This document shows positions 9,930 through 18,245 of a stretch of 64,000 nt of DNA, piece after piece. Location: contig NZ_NSLB01000007.1 in NCBI RefSeq assembly GCF_002304225.1, forward strand, positions 1 through 64,000. The letters run 5' to 3'. Origin of the DNA: Pseudomonas sp. HAR-UPW-AIA-41 (lineage in GTDB: Bacteria > Pseudomonadota > Gammaproteobacteria > Pseudomonadales > Pseudomonadaceae). Made by a program: the position numbers and the translations under genes. How positions within the stretch are numbered: position 1 is the stretch's first letter; the number at the start of each line of letters is the position of its first letter. The notes under the pieces were generated by a model. The model saw nothing but the letters and a program-made list of their open reading frames with translations. It searched no databases and was not told the DNA's origin.

Positions 9930-10826
9930 ATGAACGCCCTGACTCTCCCCGATATTGCCGCGCAAACCAGCGCCCAGGCGCAGCCCGCGCTGGACTTCGT
10001 CGGCATGCAGCAGATCGCCCTGCCCGTGCAGCTGGCCGGCATGCCGCTGGCCTGCCGGGTGGATGCCGGGGTCAGCCTGGATGATGCCAGCGCGCGGGGC
10101 ATTCACATGTCGCGCCTGTACCTGGCACTGGAAGCCCTGGAACACCAGCCGCTGAGCCTGCCGGCCGTGCAGCGGGTGCTGCGCCAGTTCCTGGACAGCC
10201 ACGAAGGCCTGTCGCAACGCGCCTACCTCAACCTGCGCGGCGAGCTGCTGCTCAAGCGCCCGGCCCTGGTCAGCCCGCTGGCCGGCTGGAAGGCCTACCC
10301 CGTGGAGCTCAACACCCGGCTGGACGCCACGGGGTTTCACGTGGAACTGCAGCTGACACTGGGCTATTCCTCGACCTGCCCGTGCTCGGCGGCGCTGGCC
10401 CGGCAACTGATTCAGAAGCGATTTGTGGACGATTTTGCCGGCAAATCACTCGATCATGCCGATATCATCGAATGGCTGGGCAGCTCACAGGGCATCCTTG
10501 CCACCCCGCACAGCCAGCGCAGCGAGGCGCGCCTGCAGCTGCACCTGGACCCGACGCTGCAGGAGCTGCCACTGCTGCACTGGCTGGACAGCGCCGAGGC
10601 CGCCCTGGGTACCGCCCTGCAGACGGCGGTCAAACGCGCCGATGAACAGGCCTTCGCCCTGGCCAACGGGCAGAACCTGATGTTCTGCGAGGACGCCGCG
10701 CGCCGCCTGCACCATAGCCTGCGCGAGCAGGACGGGCTGCTCGGCTTCGCCCTAGAAGTGGTGCACGCCGAAAGCCTGCATGCCCACGACGCCGTGGCCC
10801 GCAGCCAGTGGAGCCGGCCGGCATGA
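9930..10826 (+). CDS. folE2: GTP cyclohydrolase FolE2 (type IB)
   Basis: A 298-residue GTP cyclohydrolase IB, which converts GTP to dihydroneopterin triphosphate, the first step of folate and related pterin synthesis. The T-fold core contains GYSSTCPCSAAL with Cys150/Cys152, matching the catalytic/metal-site segment of FolE2. Unlike zinc-dependent FolE, this type works with other divalent metals and takes over when zinc is scarce. An upstream in-frame codon at 9897 would overlap the Zur box region; the ATG at 9930 gives the family length. It heads the right-hand operon and its stop overlaps znuC (ATGA). Confidence 0.93.
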   Translation: MNALTLPDIAAQTSAQAQPALDFVGMQQIALPVQLAGMPLACRVDAGVSLDDASARGIHMSRLYLALEALEHQPLSLPAVQRVLRQFLDSHEGLSQRAYLNLRGELLLKRPALVSPLAGWKAYPVELNTRLDATGFHVELQLTLGYSSTCPCSAALARQLIQKRFVDDFAGKSLDHADIIEWLGSSQGILATPHSQRSEARLQLHLDPTLQELPLLHWLDSAEAALGTALQTAVKRADEQAFALANGQNLMFCEDAARRLHHSLREQDGLLGFALEVVHAESLHAHDAVARSQWSRPA

Positions 10827-11488
10827 TCCGCTGCGAGGGCCTGCAATGGGGACCGCCCGGCCGGCCACTGACCCCGCCGCTGGACCTGCACCTGGCAGCC
10901 GGCAGCCTGACCGCCGTGATCGGCCACAACGGCTGCGGCAAAAGCAGCCTGCTCAAGGTCATCGCCGGCTGGCAGGCGCCGCTGGCGGGCCGGGTGCGGG
11001 TGGAGGCGCCACGCCAGGGCGGCATCGGCGTGCTGATCCAGCAGCAGGCCTTCGACCGCCAGTTTCCCATTCGCCTGGACGCCCTGGTGGCCGGCGGACT
11101 GTGGTCGCAGAAGCACTCGCGCGCCGCACAACGGGCCAGGCTGGAGCAGACGCTGGAGCGCTGGCAGCTGAACGGGCTGCAGGCACTGCCGCTGGAGGCG
11201 CTGTCCGGCGGCCAGCTGCAGCGCGCCCTGCTCGCCCGCCTCGACCTGACCGGTGCCCGTCTGCTGTTGCTCGACGAACCGGAAGCGGCACTCGACGCCG
11301 AAGGCCAGGCGCTGTTCTGGCAACGCGCCCGCCAGTGGCAGGCCGAAGGCCGCACGCTGCTGGTGGTCAGCCACGCCGTGGGCCACCTTAGCGACTGGCT
11401 GGACAACGCCCTGCTGGTGTCCGCACAGGGCTGCATCCTGGCGCCGGTCAGCGAGCTGCGCGGCGCGCGGCTGGAGCGCGTGGCCTGA
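10823..11488 (+). CDS. znuC: Zinc ABC transporter ATPase ZnuC-like
   Basis: A 221-residue ABC ATPase. Walker A is GHNGCGKSS (about residues 33-41), the Q-loop is VLIQQQAF, the signature LSGGQLQRA, Walker B LLLLDEPEAALD, and the switch His lies in VVSHAVGHL. It lies between folE2 and the permease gene, overlapping both by a few bases, and forms an importer with the next two genes. It is shorter than typical ZnuC because the C-terminal extension is minimal. Zinc as substrate is inferred from the Zur box and operon. Confidence 0.9.
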   Translation: MIRCEGLQWGPPGRPLTPPLDLHLAAGSLTAVIGHNGCGKSSLLKVIAGWQAPLAGRVRVEAPRQGGIGVLIQQQAFDRQFPIRLDALVAGGLWSQKHSRAAQRARLEQTLERWQLNGLQALPLEALSGGQLQRALLARLDLTGARLLLLDEPEAALDAEGQALFWQRARQWQAEGRTLLVVSHAVGHLSDWLDNALLVSAQGCILAPVSELRGARLERVA

Positions 11489-12348
11489 TGATCGACCCGC
11501 TGTGGCAGCCCTTCGCCGAATTCGCCTTCCTGCGCCGCGCCCTGTTCGGTGGCCTGGCACTGGCCTGCAGCGCCGCACCGCTGGGGGTGTTCCTGATGCT
11601 GCGGCGCATGAGCCTGATTGGCGACGCCATCGCCCACGGCATCCTGCCCGGCGCCGCGCTGGGCTTCTGGCTGTTCGGCCTGAGCCTGCCGGCGCTGACC
11701 GCCGGTGGCCTGGTCGCTGGCCTGGGCATGGCCATGCTGGCCGCCTGGGTCACGCGTCGCACCGGGCTGCGCGAAGACACCAGCCTGGCCGCCCTGTACC
11801 CCATCTCGCTGGCCAGCGGCGTGCTGCTGCTCGGCCTGGCCGGGCGCAAGCTGGACCTGATGCACCTGCTGTTTGGCTCGGCGCTGGCGGTGGACCTGCC
11901 CACCCTGCACGGCATGCTCAGCGTGGCGGCCATCAGCCTGACCGTATTGCTGATGATCTACCGCCCGCTGGCGCTGGACAGCCTCGACCCGCTGTTCCTG
12001 CGCAGCGTCAGCCGCATCGGTCCGCTGGTGCACGGCCTGTTCCTGGCCCTGGTGGTGCTGAACCTGGTGATGGGCTTCCAGGCCATCGGCGCTTTGATGG
12101 TGGTCGGACTGATGATGCTGCCGGCCGCCGCCGCGCGCTTCTGGAGCCGCCACCTGCCACACCTGCTGCTGCTCGCCGCGCTGATCGGCGCCGCCAGCGT
12201 CTGGCTCGGCCTGCTGCTGTCCTACCACGCCGGCCTGCCGAGCGGACCCTGCATCGTCCTGCTGGCCGGGCTGGCCTACCTGATCTCGGTGATCGCCGGG
12301 CCGGTCCACGGTCTCTGGCGCCCGGCCCCCTTACCCACATCGCCCTGA
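11488..12348 (+). CDS. znuB: Zinc ABC transporter permease ZnuB-like
   Basis: A 286-residue integral inner-membrane protein of the ABC-3 (ZnuB/TroC) permease family. It has about eight to nine hydrophobic segments and the conserved cytoplasmic region RRMSLIGDAIAHGILPGAAL, the ATPase-coupling segment near residue 35-55. A later MMLPAAAARFWS segment is also typical. Its ATG overlaps the znuC stop by one base (TGATG). It should form the channel for the ZnuA-delivered metal. Confidence 0.9.
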   Translation: MIDPLWQPFAEFAFLRRALFGGLALACSAAPLGVFLMLRRMSLIGDAIAHGILPGAALGFWLFGLSLPALTAGGLVAGLGMAMLAAWVTRRTGLREDTSLAALYPISLASGVLLLGLAGRKLDLMHLLFGSALAVDLPTLHGMLSVAAISLTVLLMIYRPLALDSLDPLFLRSVSRIGPLVHGLFLALVVLNLVMGFQAIGALMVVGLMMLPAAAARFWSRHLPHLLLLAALIGAASVWLGLLLSYHAGLPSGPCIVLLAGLAYLISVIAGPVHGLWRPAPLPTSP

Positions 12349-12357
12349 GGAAAACCC

Positions 12358-13230
12358 ATGCGCGCCCTGCTCGCCCTGATCGCTTTGCTCCTGCCGCTGT
12401 CACTGCCCGCCGCCGACAAGCCGCAGGTGGTCACCAGCTTCAGCATCCTCGCCGACCTGACCCGCGCCGTTGGCGGTGAGCACATCGCCCTGACCAACCT
12501 GGTCGGGCCCGACGAAGACGCCCATGTTTTCGAACCCAGCCCGGAACATGCGCGCACACTGCTGCAGGCCGACCTGATCATCGCCAACGGTCTGGGCTTC
12601 GAGCCCTGGCTGGAACGCCTGCTGGCCAGCAGCGAAGCGCGCGGCCGGCGCATCGACGCCAGCCAGGGCGTGCTGCCGCTGTGGCTGAAGGAGGACGGCG
12701 AGAAAGTCGCCGACCCACACGCCTGGCAGAGCCTGAGCAACGCCGAGATCTACGTGCGCAACATCACCCAGGCGCTCAGCCAGCTCGACCCGGCGCATGC
12801 CGACGCCTACGCCGCCAACCGCGACACCTACCTGGCCAAGCTGCATGCGCTGCTCAAGCAGGCCAATTCGCGCCTGGCCAACCTGCCGGCCAGCCAGCGC
12901 AAGGTGGTGACCAGCCACGATGCCTTCGGCTACCTGGGCCAGGCCTGGCAGCTGCAGTTCATCGCGCCGCAGGGCCTGTCCACCCATGACGAGCCGTCCG
13001 CTGCCGAAGTCGCCGCACTGATCCGTCAGCTGCGCAGCGAAGGCGTGCGCGCCGTGTTCGTGGAAAACATCCGCGACCCGCGTCTGGTACGGCAGATTGC
13101 CGACGAGGCCGGAGCCCGCGTCGGCGGCACCCTGTATTCCGATGCCCTGGCCAGCGCGGGGCCGGCCAGCACCTACCTGGGCATGTTCCAGCACAACCTC
13201 GACACCCTGCTGGCCGCGCTCAAACCATGA
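12358..13230 (+). CDS. znuA: Metal-binding periplasmic protein ZnuA-like, lacking a His-rich loop
   Basis: A 290-residue cluster A-I solute-binding protein with a signal peptide (cleavage about residue 18-19, LPAAD). Likely metal ligands are H56 (DEDAHVFEP), H121 (DPHAW), H187 (TSHDAFGY) and D262 (YSDAL). Classical ZnuA carries a long His/Asp-rich loop before the second ligand; here that region is only KEDGEKVADP, with no His. This may alter affinity or partner use. GAGGAAAACCC before the ATG is a good ribosome-binding site. The stop overlaps hisI2 (ATGA). Confidence 0.9.
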   Translation: MRALLALIALLLPLSLPAADKPQVVTSFSILADLTRAVGGEHIALTNLVGPDEDAHVFEPSPEHARTLLQADLIIANGLGFEPWLERLLASSEARGRRIDASQGVLPLWLKEDGEKVADPHAWQSLSNAEIYVRNITQALSQLDPAHADAYAANRDTYLAKLHALLKQANSRLANLPASQRKVVTSHDAFGYLGQAWQLQFIAPQGLSTHDEPSAAEVAALIRQLRSEGVRAVFVENIRDPRLVRQIADEAGARVGGTLYSDALASAGPASTYLGMFQHNLDTLLAALKP

Positions 13231-13634
13231 ACCTGTGGCTGCAACTGGAGCAGGCCGGGCTGGGCGACAGCCGCCCGCTGGCCGAGGTGCTGGCGGCCAT
13301 CCCCTGGAGTGCCGACGGCCTGATCGCCGCCATCGCCCAACAGCACGACAGCGGCGAGGTGCTGATGCTGGCCTGGATGAACCGGGCGGCATTGGAGGAA
13401 ACCCTCGCCAGCGGTCAGGTTTGCTACTGGTCGCGGTCGCGCCAGCAACTGTGGCGCAAGGGCGAAACCAGCGGCCACCGCCAACGGCTGGTCGAGGCAC
13501 GCCTGGACTGTGACGGCGACGCCGTGCTGCTACTGGTCGAGCAACAGGGCCCGGCCTGCCACACCGGTCGCCCCAACTGCTTCTACAACGCCATCCGCGA
13601 TGAACGGGTGTGCGTGATCAGCGTGCCGCAATGA
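13227..13634 (+). CDS. hisI: Phosphoribosyl-AMP cyclohydrolase paralogue HisI2
   Basis: A 135-residue single-domain HisI, which opens the ring of phosphoribosyl-AMP in histidine synthesis. VLMLAWMN (about 45-52), [17 protein letters not shown] (67-83) and the DCDGD / ACHTG / NCF motifs are all present. The Mg-site aspartates D94, D96 and D98 and the three zinc cysteines C95, C111 and C118 are conserved. The protein therefore still looks zinc-dependent although it sits in a zinc-starvation operon. There is no fused HisE domain. A second, canonical hisI is expected elsewhere in the genome (inference). Overlaps znuA and yidD2 by four bases each. Confidence 0.9.
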   Translation: MNLWLQLEQAGLGDSRPLAEVLAAIPWSADGLIAAIAQQHDSGEVLMLAWMNRAALEETLASGQVCYWSRSRQQLWRKGETSGHRQRLVEARLDCDGDAVLLLVEQQGPACHTGRPNCFYNAIRDERVCVISVPQ

Positions 13635-13876
13635 AACGCCCGCTGCTGGGCCTGGTGCGGCTCTACCAGTACCTGATCAGCCCCCTACTCGGGCCGCGCT
13701 GCCGCTTCCATCCCAGCTGCTCGCACTACGCCATCGAAGCCATCGAACGCCACGGAACGCTGCGTGGCAGCTGGCTGGCCGTGCGCCGCCTGGGCCGCTG
13801 CCACCCCTGGCACCCGGGCGGTTATGACCCGGTGCCAACGCCCCCTCACTGCAATCGGGAACATCCCCATGACTGA
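13631..13876 (+). CDS. YidD-family protein, second copy (YidD2)
   Basis: An 81-residue membrane-protein-insertion-efficiency factor family member. It has the hallmark [13 protein letters not shown] (around residues 25-37) and [18 protein letters not shown] (52-69), and an N-terminal amphipathic helix. The canonical copy of the same length lies at 43614-43859 next to yidC, so the window holds two paralogues. This one is embedded in the zinc operon with overlaps on both sides (4 bases with hisI2, 8 bases with pyrC2). The Cys and His residues (C30, H32, C57, H58, H61) could bind metal; this is inference. Confidence 0.88.
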   Translation: MKRPLLGLVRLYQYLISPLLGPRCRFHPSCSHYAIEAIERHGTLRGSWLAVRRLGRCHPWHPGGYDPVPTPPHCNREHPHD

Positions 13877-15209
13877 TCTGCTGATCCGGAACGCCCGCCT
13901 GATCAACGAGGGCCGCGAGTTCGAGGCTGACCTGCTGGTACGCCACGGCCGCATCGAGAAGATCGCCACCAGCATCAGCGGACTCAATGCCCACACCGAG
14001 ATCGACGCCGCCGGGCAGTACCTGCTGCCGGGCATGATCGACGACCAGGTGCACTTCCGTGACCCCGGCGCGCCGCACAAGGGCAGCTTCGCCACGGAAT
14101 CCCGCGCGGCCGTGGCCGGCGGCATCACCAGCGTGATGGACATGCCCAACACCAACCCGCCAACGCTCAATCTTGATGCGCTGGAGGCCAAGGAGCGACG
14201 CGCGGCCAGCTGCTCCATGGCCAACTTCGGTTTCCACTTCGGCGTCAGCCACGAAAACCTCGACATCGTCGCGGCACTCGACCCCAACCGGGTGGCGGCG
14301 GTGAAGGTGTTCATGGGCGCCAGCACCGGCAACATGCTGGTCGACGACCTGCCCTCGCTGGAGCGCCTGTTCCGTGATTGCCCGACCATTGTCCTCACCC
14401 ACTGCGAATACACCCCACGCATCCGCGAGCGCGAATTGCTCTGGCACAACCGCTATGGCGAGCAGATTCCGCCCGATCAGCACCCGCTGATCCGCGATGC
14501 CGAGGCCTGCTACCAGTCCTCCAGCCTGGCCGTGAGCCTGGCGCGCCGCTTCGATACCCAGCTGCACGTGCTGCACATCACCACCGCCCGCGAGCTGAGC
14601 CTGTTCCAGCCAGGCCCGCTGGCCGGCAAGCAGATCACCGCCGAGGTCTGCGCCCATCACCTGTACTTCGATGACCGCGACTACGCGGCGCTCGGCCACC
14701 TGATCAAGTGCAACCCGGCGATCAAGACCCAGGCCGACCGCAACGCCCTGCGCCAAGCTCTGCTCTGCGGGCGGCTGGACATCATCGGCACCGACCACGC
14801 CCCGCATACCCTGGACGAGAAGCAGCGCCCCTACCTGCAGGCGCCGTCCGGCCTGCCGCTGGTGCAGCACGCCCTGCCGGCCCTGCTGGAACTGGTGGCC
14901 GACGGCCTGCTGCCCCTCACCACTCTGGTGGAGAAGACCAGTCATGCGGTGGCGCAGCGCTTTGCCATCGAGCAGCGCGGCTACCTGCGCGAAGGCTACT
15001 GGGCCGACCTGACGCTGATCGAACGCCTGGCCGAGCCGCGCCCGGTGGCCGCCGACCCGATCCTCGCCCACTGCGGCTGGACGCCCTTCCAGGGCCGCGC
15101 CTTCCGCCATGCCGTACGCAGCACCGTCGTCTCCGGCCAACTGGCCTGGCATGAGGGCCAGCTGCAACACGATTGCCAGGGGTTGCCGCTGCGCTACCAG
15201 CGCGGCTGA
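13869..15209 (+). CDS. pyrC: Dihydroorotase paralogue PyrC2 with altered metal motif
   Basis: A 446-residue amidohydrolase of the dihydroorotase family, catalysing ring closure of carbamoyl-aspartate in pyrimidine synthesis. Most enzymes of this type start the metal site with HxH; here it reads D59-Q60-V-H62-F-R, so the first His is Gln. The other expected elements are present: [24 protein letters not shown] and [10 protein letters not shown]. The loss of one ligand fits a role when zinc is short, and I recall the same DDQVHF motif in some bacterial dihydroorotases. The ATG at 13869 overlaps yidD2. It is followed 34 bases later by thrS2. Confidence 0.9.
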   Translation: MTDLLIRNARLINEGREFEADLLVRHGRIEKIATSISGLNAHTEIDAAGQYLLPGMIDDQVHFRDPGAPHKGSFATESRAAVAGGITSVMDMPNTNPPTLNLDALEAKERRAASCSMANFGFHFGVSHENLDIVAALDPNRVAAVKVFMGASTGNMLVDDLPSLERLFRDCPTIVLTHCEYTPRIRERELLWHNRYGEQIPPDQHPLIRDAEACYQSSSLAVSLARRFDTQLHVLHITTARELSLFQPGPLAGKQITAEVCAHHLYFDDRDYAALGHLIKCNPAIKTQADRNALRQALLCGRLDIIGTDHAPHTLDEKQRPYLQAPSGLPLVQHALPALLELVADGLLPLTTLVEKTSHAVAQRFAIEQRGYLREGYWADLTLIERLAEPRPVAADPILAHCGWTPFQGRAFRHAVRSTVVSGQLAWHEGQLQHDCQGLPLRYQRG

Positions 15210-15243
15210 GCCCTCCGTTAACCGACCTGATCAGAGAACCGAC

Positions 15244-17169
15244 ATGCCCAGCATCACCCTGCCCGATGGCAGCCAGCGTCACTATGCCCAACCCCTGAGC
15301 GTGGCCGAAGTCGCCGCCGATATCGGCCCCGGCCTGGCCAAGGCCGCCCTGGCCGGCCGCCTGAATGGCCGCCTGGTGGACACCAGCGCCTTGATCGACC
15401 ACGACGCCCAGCTCAGCCTGATCACCGCGCGCGACCCCGAGGGCCTGGAGCTGCTGCGCCACTCCTGCGCACACCTGCTGGCCATGGCGGTCAAGCAGCT
15501 GTATCCCAGCGCCCAGGTGACCATCGGCCCGGTGATCGAGGACGGCTTCTACTACGACTTCGCCTTCGAGCGCCCCTTCACCCCAGATGACCTGGCGCTG
15601 ATCGAGGCGCGTATGAGCGAGCTGGCAGCCGCCGACCTGCCCGTCAGCCGCCGCGAGCTGCCACGTGATGAAGCCATCGCCCATTTCGCGGCCCAGGGTG
15701 AGCACTACAAGGCCGAGCTGATCCGCGACATTCCGGCCGGCGAAGTGCTGTCGCTGTACCGCCAGGGCGACTTCGAAGACCTCTGCCGCGGCCCGCATAT
15801 CCCGCGCACCGGCCATCTGCAGGCGTTCAAGCTGACCAAGGTGGCCGGCGCCTACTGGCGCGGCGATGCGAAGAACGCCGCGCTGCAACGCATCTACGGC
15901 ACCTGCTGGGCCAACAGCAAAGAGCTCAAGGCCCATCTCACCCGTCTGGAAGAAGCCGGTAAGCGCGACCACCGCAAGCTCGGCCCGCAACTCGATCTGT
16001 TCCATTTCGACGACTGCGCCCCGGGCTCGGTGTTCTGGCACCCCAAGGGCTGGACCCTGTTCCAGCAGCTGATCAACTACATGCGCCAGCAGCAGGACGC
16101 CGCCGGCTATGTCGAGGTCAACACCCCGGACGTGATGGACCGCAGCCTGTGGGAAACCTCCGGGCACTGGTTCAACTACCGCGAGGCCATGTTCACCACC
16201 AGCACCGAGGACGAGCGCGTTTTCGCCCTCAAGCCGATGAACTGCCCCGGTGCCGTGGCGCTGTTCGCCCGCGGCCTGAAGAGCTACCGCGACCTGCCGC
16301 TGCGCATGGCCGAGTTCGGCAAGGTGCACCGCTACGAGCCGTCCGGCGCGCTGCACGGACTGCTGCGCGTGCGCCACTTCACCCAGGACGACGCGCACAT
16401 CTTCTGCACCGCCGCGCAGATGGAACAGGAATGCGCCGACACCATCGCCCTGGTGTTCGCCATCTACCGTGACTTCGGTTTCAACGAAGTGGCGGTGAAG
16501 CTGTCCACCCGCCCGGCCAACCGCATCGGCAGCGACGCCACCTGGGATCAGCTGGAAGGCGCGCTGTCCGGCGCGCTGCAACGGATGAACATCGACTACC
16601 AGCTAAACCCCGGCGAAGGTGCGTTCTACGGGCCCAAGCTGGAGTTCGTCCTGCGCGATGCGATCGGCCGCGACTGGCAGTGCGGCACCCTGCAGGTGGA
16701 CCTCAACCTGCCGGAGCGCTTCGACATCAGCTACGTCAACGAACAGGGCGAACGCGAACGCCCGGTGATGCTGCACCGCGCCCTGTTCGGCTCGCTGGAA
16801 CGCTTCACCGGCATTCTCATTGAGCACTACAGCGGGCTGTTCCCGCTGTGGCTAGCCCCGCAGCAGGCGGCCGTGCTGACCATTTCCGAAGGGCAGAACG
16901 ACTACGCCCGCCAGGTACTCGCCGCCCTCAAGCGCGCCGGCCTGCGTGCGGCGGCGGACCTGCGCAATGAGAAGATCGGCTACAAGATCCGCGAAGCCAC
17001 CCTGCAGAAGGTGCCCTACCTGTTGGTGATCGGCGAACAGGAGAAGGCCGAGGGCCGCGTCACCCTGCGCAGCCGCGCCGGCGACAACCTCGGCAGCCTG
17101 GCGCTGAATGATCTGGTCGAACGGCTGCACACGGAGGCACGTATGCCCGGCCAGGAGCCGGCATGCTGA
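15244..17169 (+). CDS. thrS: Threonyl-tRNA synthetase paralogue ThrS2
   Basis: A 641-residue class II threonyl-tRNA synthetase, full length. It has an N-terminal TGS domain, an editing domain with H73-SCA-H77 and CRGPH, the catalytic core, and an anticodon-binding C-terminus. The zinc ligands of the active site are intact and fall exactly at the E. coli numbers: Cys334 (MNCPG), His385 (DDAHIF) and His511 (MLHRAL). It should therefore need zinc, and may act as an extra, high-affinity or extra-dose copy. It is not beside infC, where the housekeeping thrS usually lies. Overlaps queD2 by 7 bases. Confidence 0.93.
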   Translation: MPSITLPDGSQRHYAQPLSVAEVAADIGPGLAKAALAGRLNGRLVDTSALIDHDAQLSLITARDPEGLELLRHSCAHLLAMAVKQLYPSAQVTIGPVIEDGFYYDFAFERPFTPDDLALIEARMSELAAADLPVSRRELPRDEAIAHFAAQGEHYKAELIRDIPAGEVLSLYRQGDFEDLCRGPHIPRTGHLQAFKLTKVAGAYWRGDAKNAALQRIYGTCWANSKELKAHLTRLEEAGKRDHRKLGPQLDLFHFDDCAPGSVFWHPKGWTLFQQLINYMRQQQDAAGYVEVNTPDVMDRSLWETSGHWFNYREAMFTTSTEDERVFALKPMNCPGAVALFARGLKSYRDLPLRMAEFGKVHRYEPSGALHGLLRVRHFTQDDAHIFCTAAQMEQECADTIALVFAIYRDFGFNEVAVKLSTRPANRIGSDATWDQLEGALSGALQRMNIDYQLNPGEGAFYGPKLEFVLRDAIGRDWQCGTLQVDLNLPERFDISYVNEQGERERPVMLHRALFGSLERFTGILIEHYSGLFPLWLAPQQAAVLTISEGQNDYARQVLAALKRAGLRAAADLRNEKIGYKIREATLQKVPYLLVIGEQEKAEGRVTLRSRAGDNLGSLALNDLVERLHTEARMPGQEPAC

Positions 17170-17744
17170 TCCGCAAGCTGTTCAAGTTCGAGAGCGCGCA
17201 TATCGTGCGCGGCTGCAGCAGCCGGCGCTGCTCGCGCTCGCTGCACGGCCACTCGTACAAGATCGAACTGCTGCTGGAGGCCCACGCTCTGGATAACGGC
17301 CAGATGGTCTACGACTTCGGGCTGCTCAAAGGCGATGTGCGCGACCTGATCGACGCCTTCGACCACGCAGTAACCTTCTGGGACGGTGACGACCCCAACT
17401 ACATTGCCAGCTGCCAGCGCTTCTCCGAGCGCTGGATCAGCCTGCCGGTATCGCCCAGCGCCGAGCAGTTCTCCCGGGTGATCTTCCGCCTGGTGGACGG
17501 CCTGCTGCAGCTGACCGAGATGGTCAACGGCGAACAGGACGTGCGGTTGCACTCGGTGATCGCCCACGAGACCGAAACCGGCTATGCCCAGTGCTTCCGC
17601 GAGGATGCCTACAACCCGCGCATGGGCGATTTCCGGCTGGAGCAGATCCGCTTCTCCGAACGCATCTGCCAGGAGTGGCGGGATCCGGGATTGTTTCAGC
17701 GGCTGCTGGAAAATCGACGCTCGCGCAACGCACCACTATGCTGA
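17163..17744 (+). CDS. queD: 6-carboxytetrahydropterin synthase family protein (QueD2)
   Basis: A 193-residue PTPS/QueD-family T-fold protein, longer than the ~120-residue E. coli enzyme. Zinc ligands H13 (FESAH), H28 and H30 (LHGH) are present, with a candidate catalytic Cys23. The spacing CSRSLHGH is one residue longer than the CGRLHGH that I recall for E. coli QueD. The family makes a pterin intermediate of queuosine from dihydroneopterin triphosphate, the product of FolE2 at the head of this operon. It is the last gene of the right-hand operon; 85 bases of non-coding sequence follow, with only a weak hairpin. Confidence 0.87.
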   Translation: MLIRKLFKFESAHIVRGCSSRRCSRSLHGHSYKIELLLEAHALDNGQMVYDFGLLKGDVRDLIDAFDHAVTFWDGDDPNYIASCQRFSERWISLPVSPSAEQFSRVIFRLVDGLLQLTEMVNGEQDVRLHSVIAHETETGYAQCFREDAYNPRMGDFRLEQIRFSERICQEWRDPGLFQRLLENRRSRNAPLC

Positions 17745-17829
17745 CATTCAAGAGGGCGCCTGCGGCAATCAGTCCGGCTGCAGGCAAAAGAGTTTCCAAT
17801 ACAATAATGCCCCCTAAAAGGTCACCCTG

Positions 17830-18183
17830 ATGCCGCTTTCCCAATCATCTCGCGACTGGCTAATCGCCTTTGCCCTTGCCGGCATGCTGCTACGTGCCAG
17901 CTTGCTGGTCTGGGCAGCGCCATTGATGACGGCTAGCGACTTCATGCTGTTCTGCAGCTCTCAGGGTGCGCAATGGCTGGATGTCAGTGACGAAGACGAC
18001 TCAGGCCATACACTCTGTGCGCAATGCGCCACTCAGGCCAGCACACTGCCGGTCTGGTCGTATCTGCCGCCAGCACCCCCGATGTTGGATAGCCAGGCCG
18101 CTCAACTGCAGGATCAGTTGCTGCGGTGGTATCCCCCCTTCTTGCTAGCGCCCCCCAACCGAGCTCCCCCTACCCACGCCTGA
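17830..18183 (+). CDS. Small DUF2946-like membrane/periplasmic protein
   Basis: A 117-residue protein with a hydrophobic N-terminus (about residues 11-33), a CSS segment near residue 42, then H-x2-C-x2-C (HTLCAQC). A proline-rich tail follows. This pattern (hydrophobic start, isolated Cys, HxxCxxC) resembles DUF2946, small proteins often encoded before TonB-dependent receptors or metal genes. It precedes the receptor gene by 62 bases. A metal-binding role is inferred from the Cys/His residues and position, not shown. Confidence 0.6.
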   Translation: MPLSQSSRDWLIAFALAGMLLRASLLVWAAPLMTASDFMLFCSSQGAQWLDVSDEDDSGHTLCAQCATQASTLPVWSYLPPAPPMLDSQAAQLQDQLLRWYPPFLLAPPNRAPPTHA

Positions 18184-18245
18184 TGCTTGTGTTAACGCCT
18201 GGCCAATGCTGTGCCGGGCATGTCTTTGCACTCAGGAATCTATCC

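Noticed and set aside
10630..12309. A 559-codon open frame opposite folE2-znuB
   Set aside because: Very Gln/Arg-rich shadow of the zinc operon; no ribosome-binding site or domain.
17745..17829. Zur box or strong terminator after queD2
   Set aside because: No TGTTAT/ATAACA half-sites occur, and the only hairpin (GCCTGC/GCAGGC) is six pairs with a long loop and no T-run.
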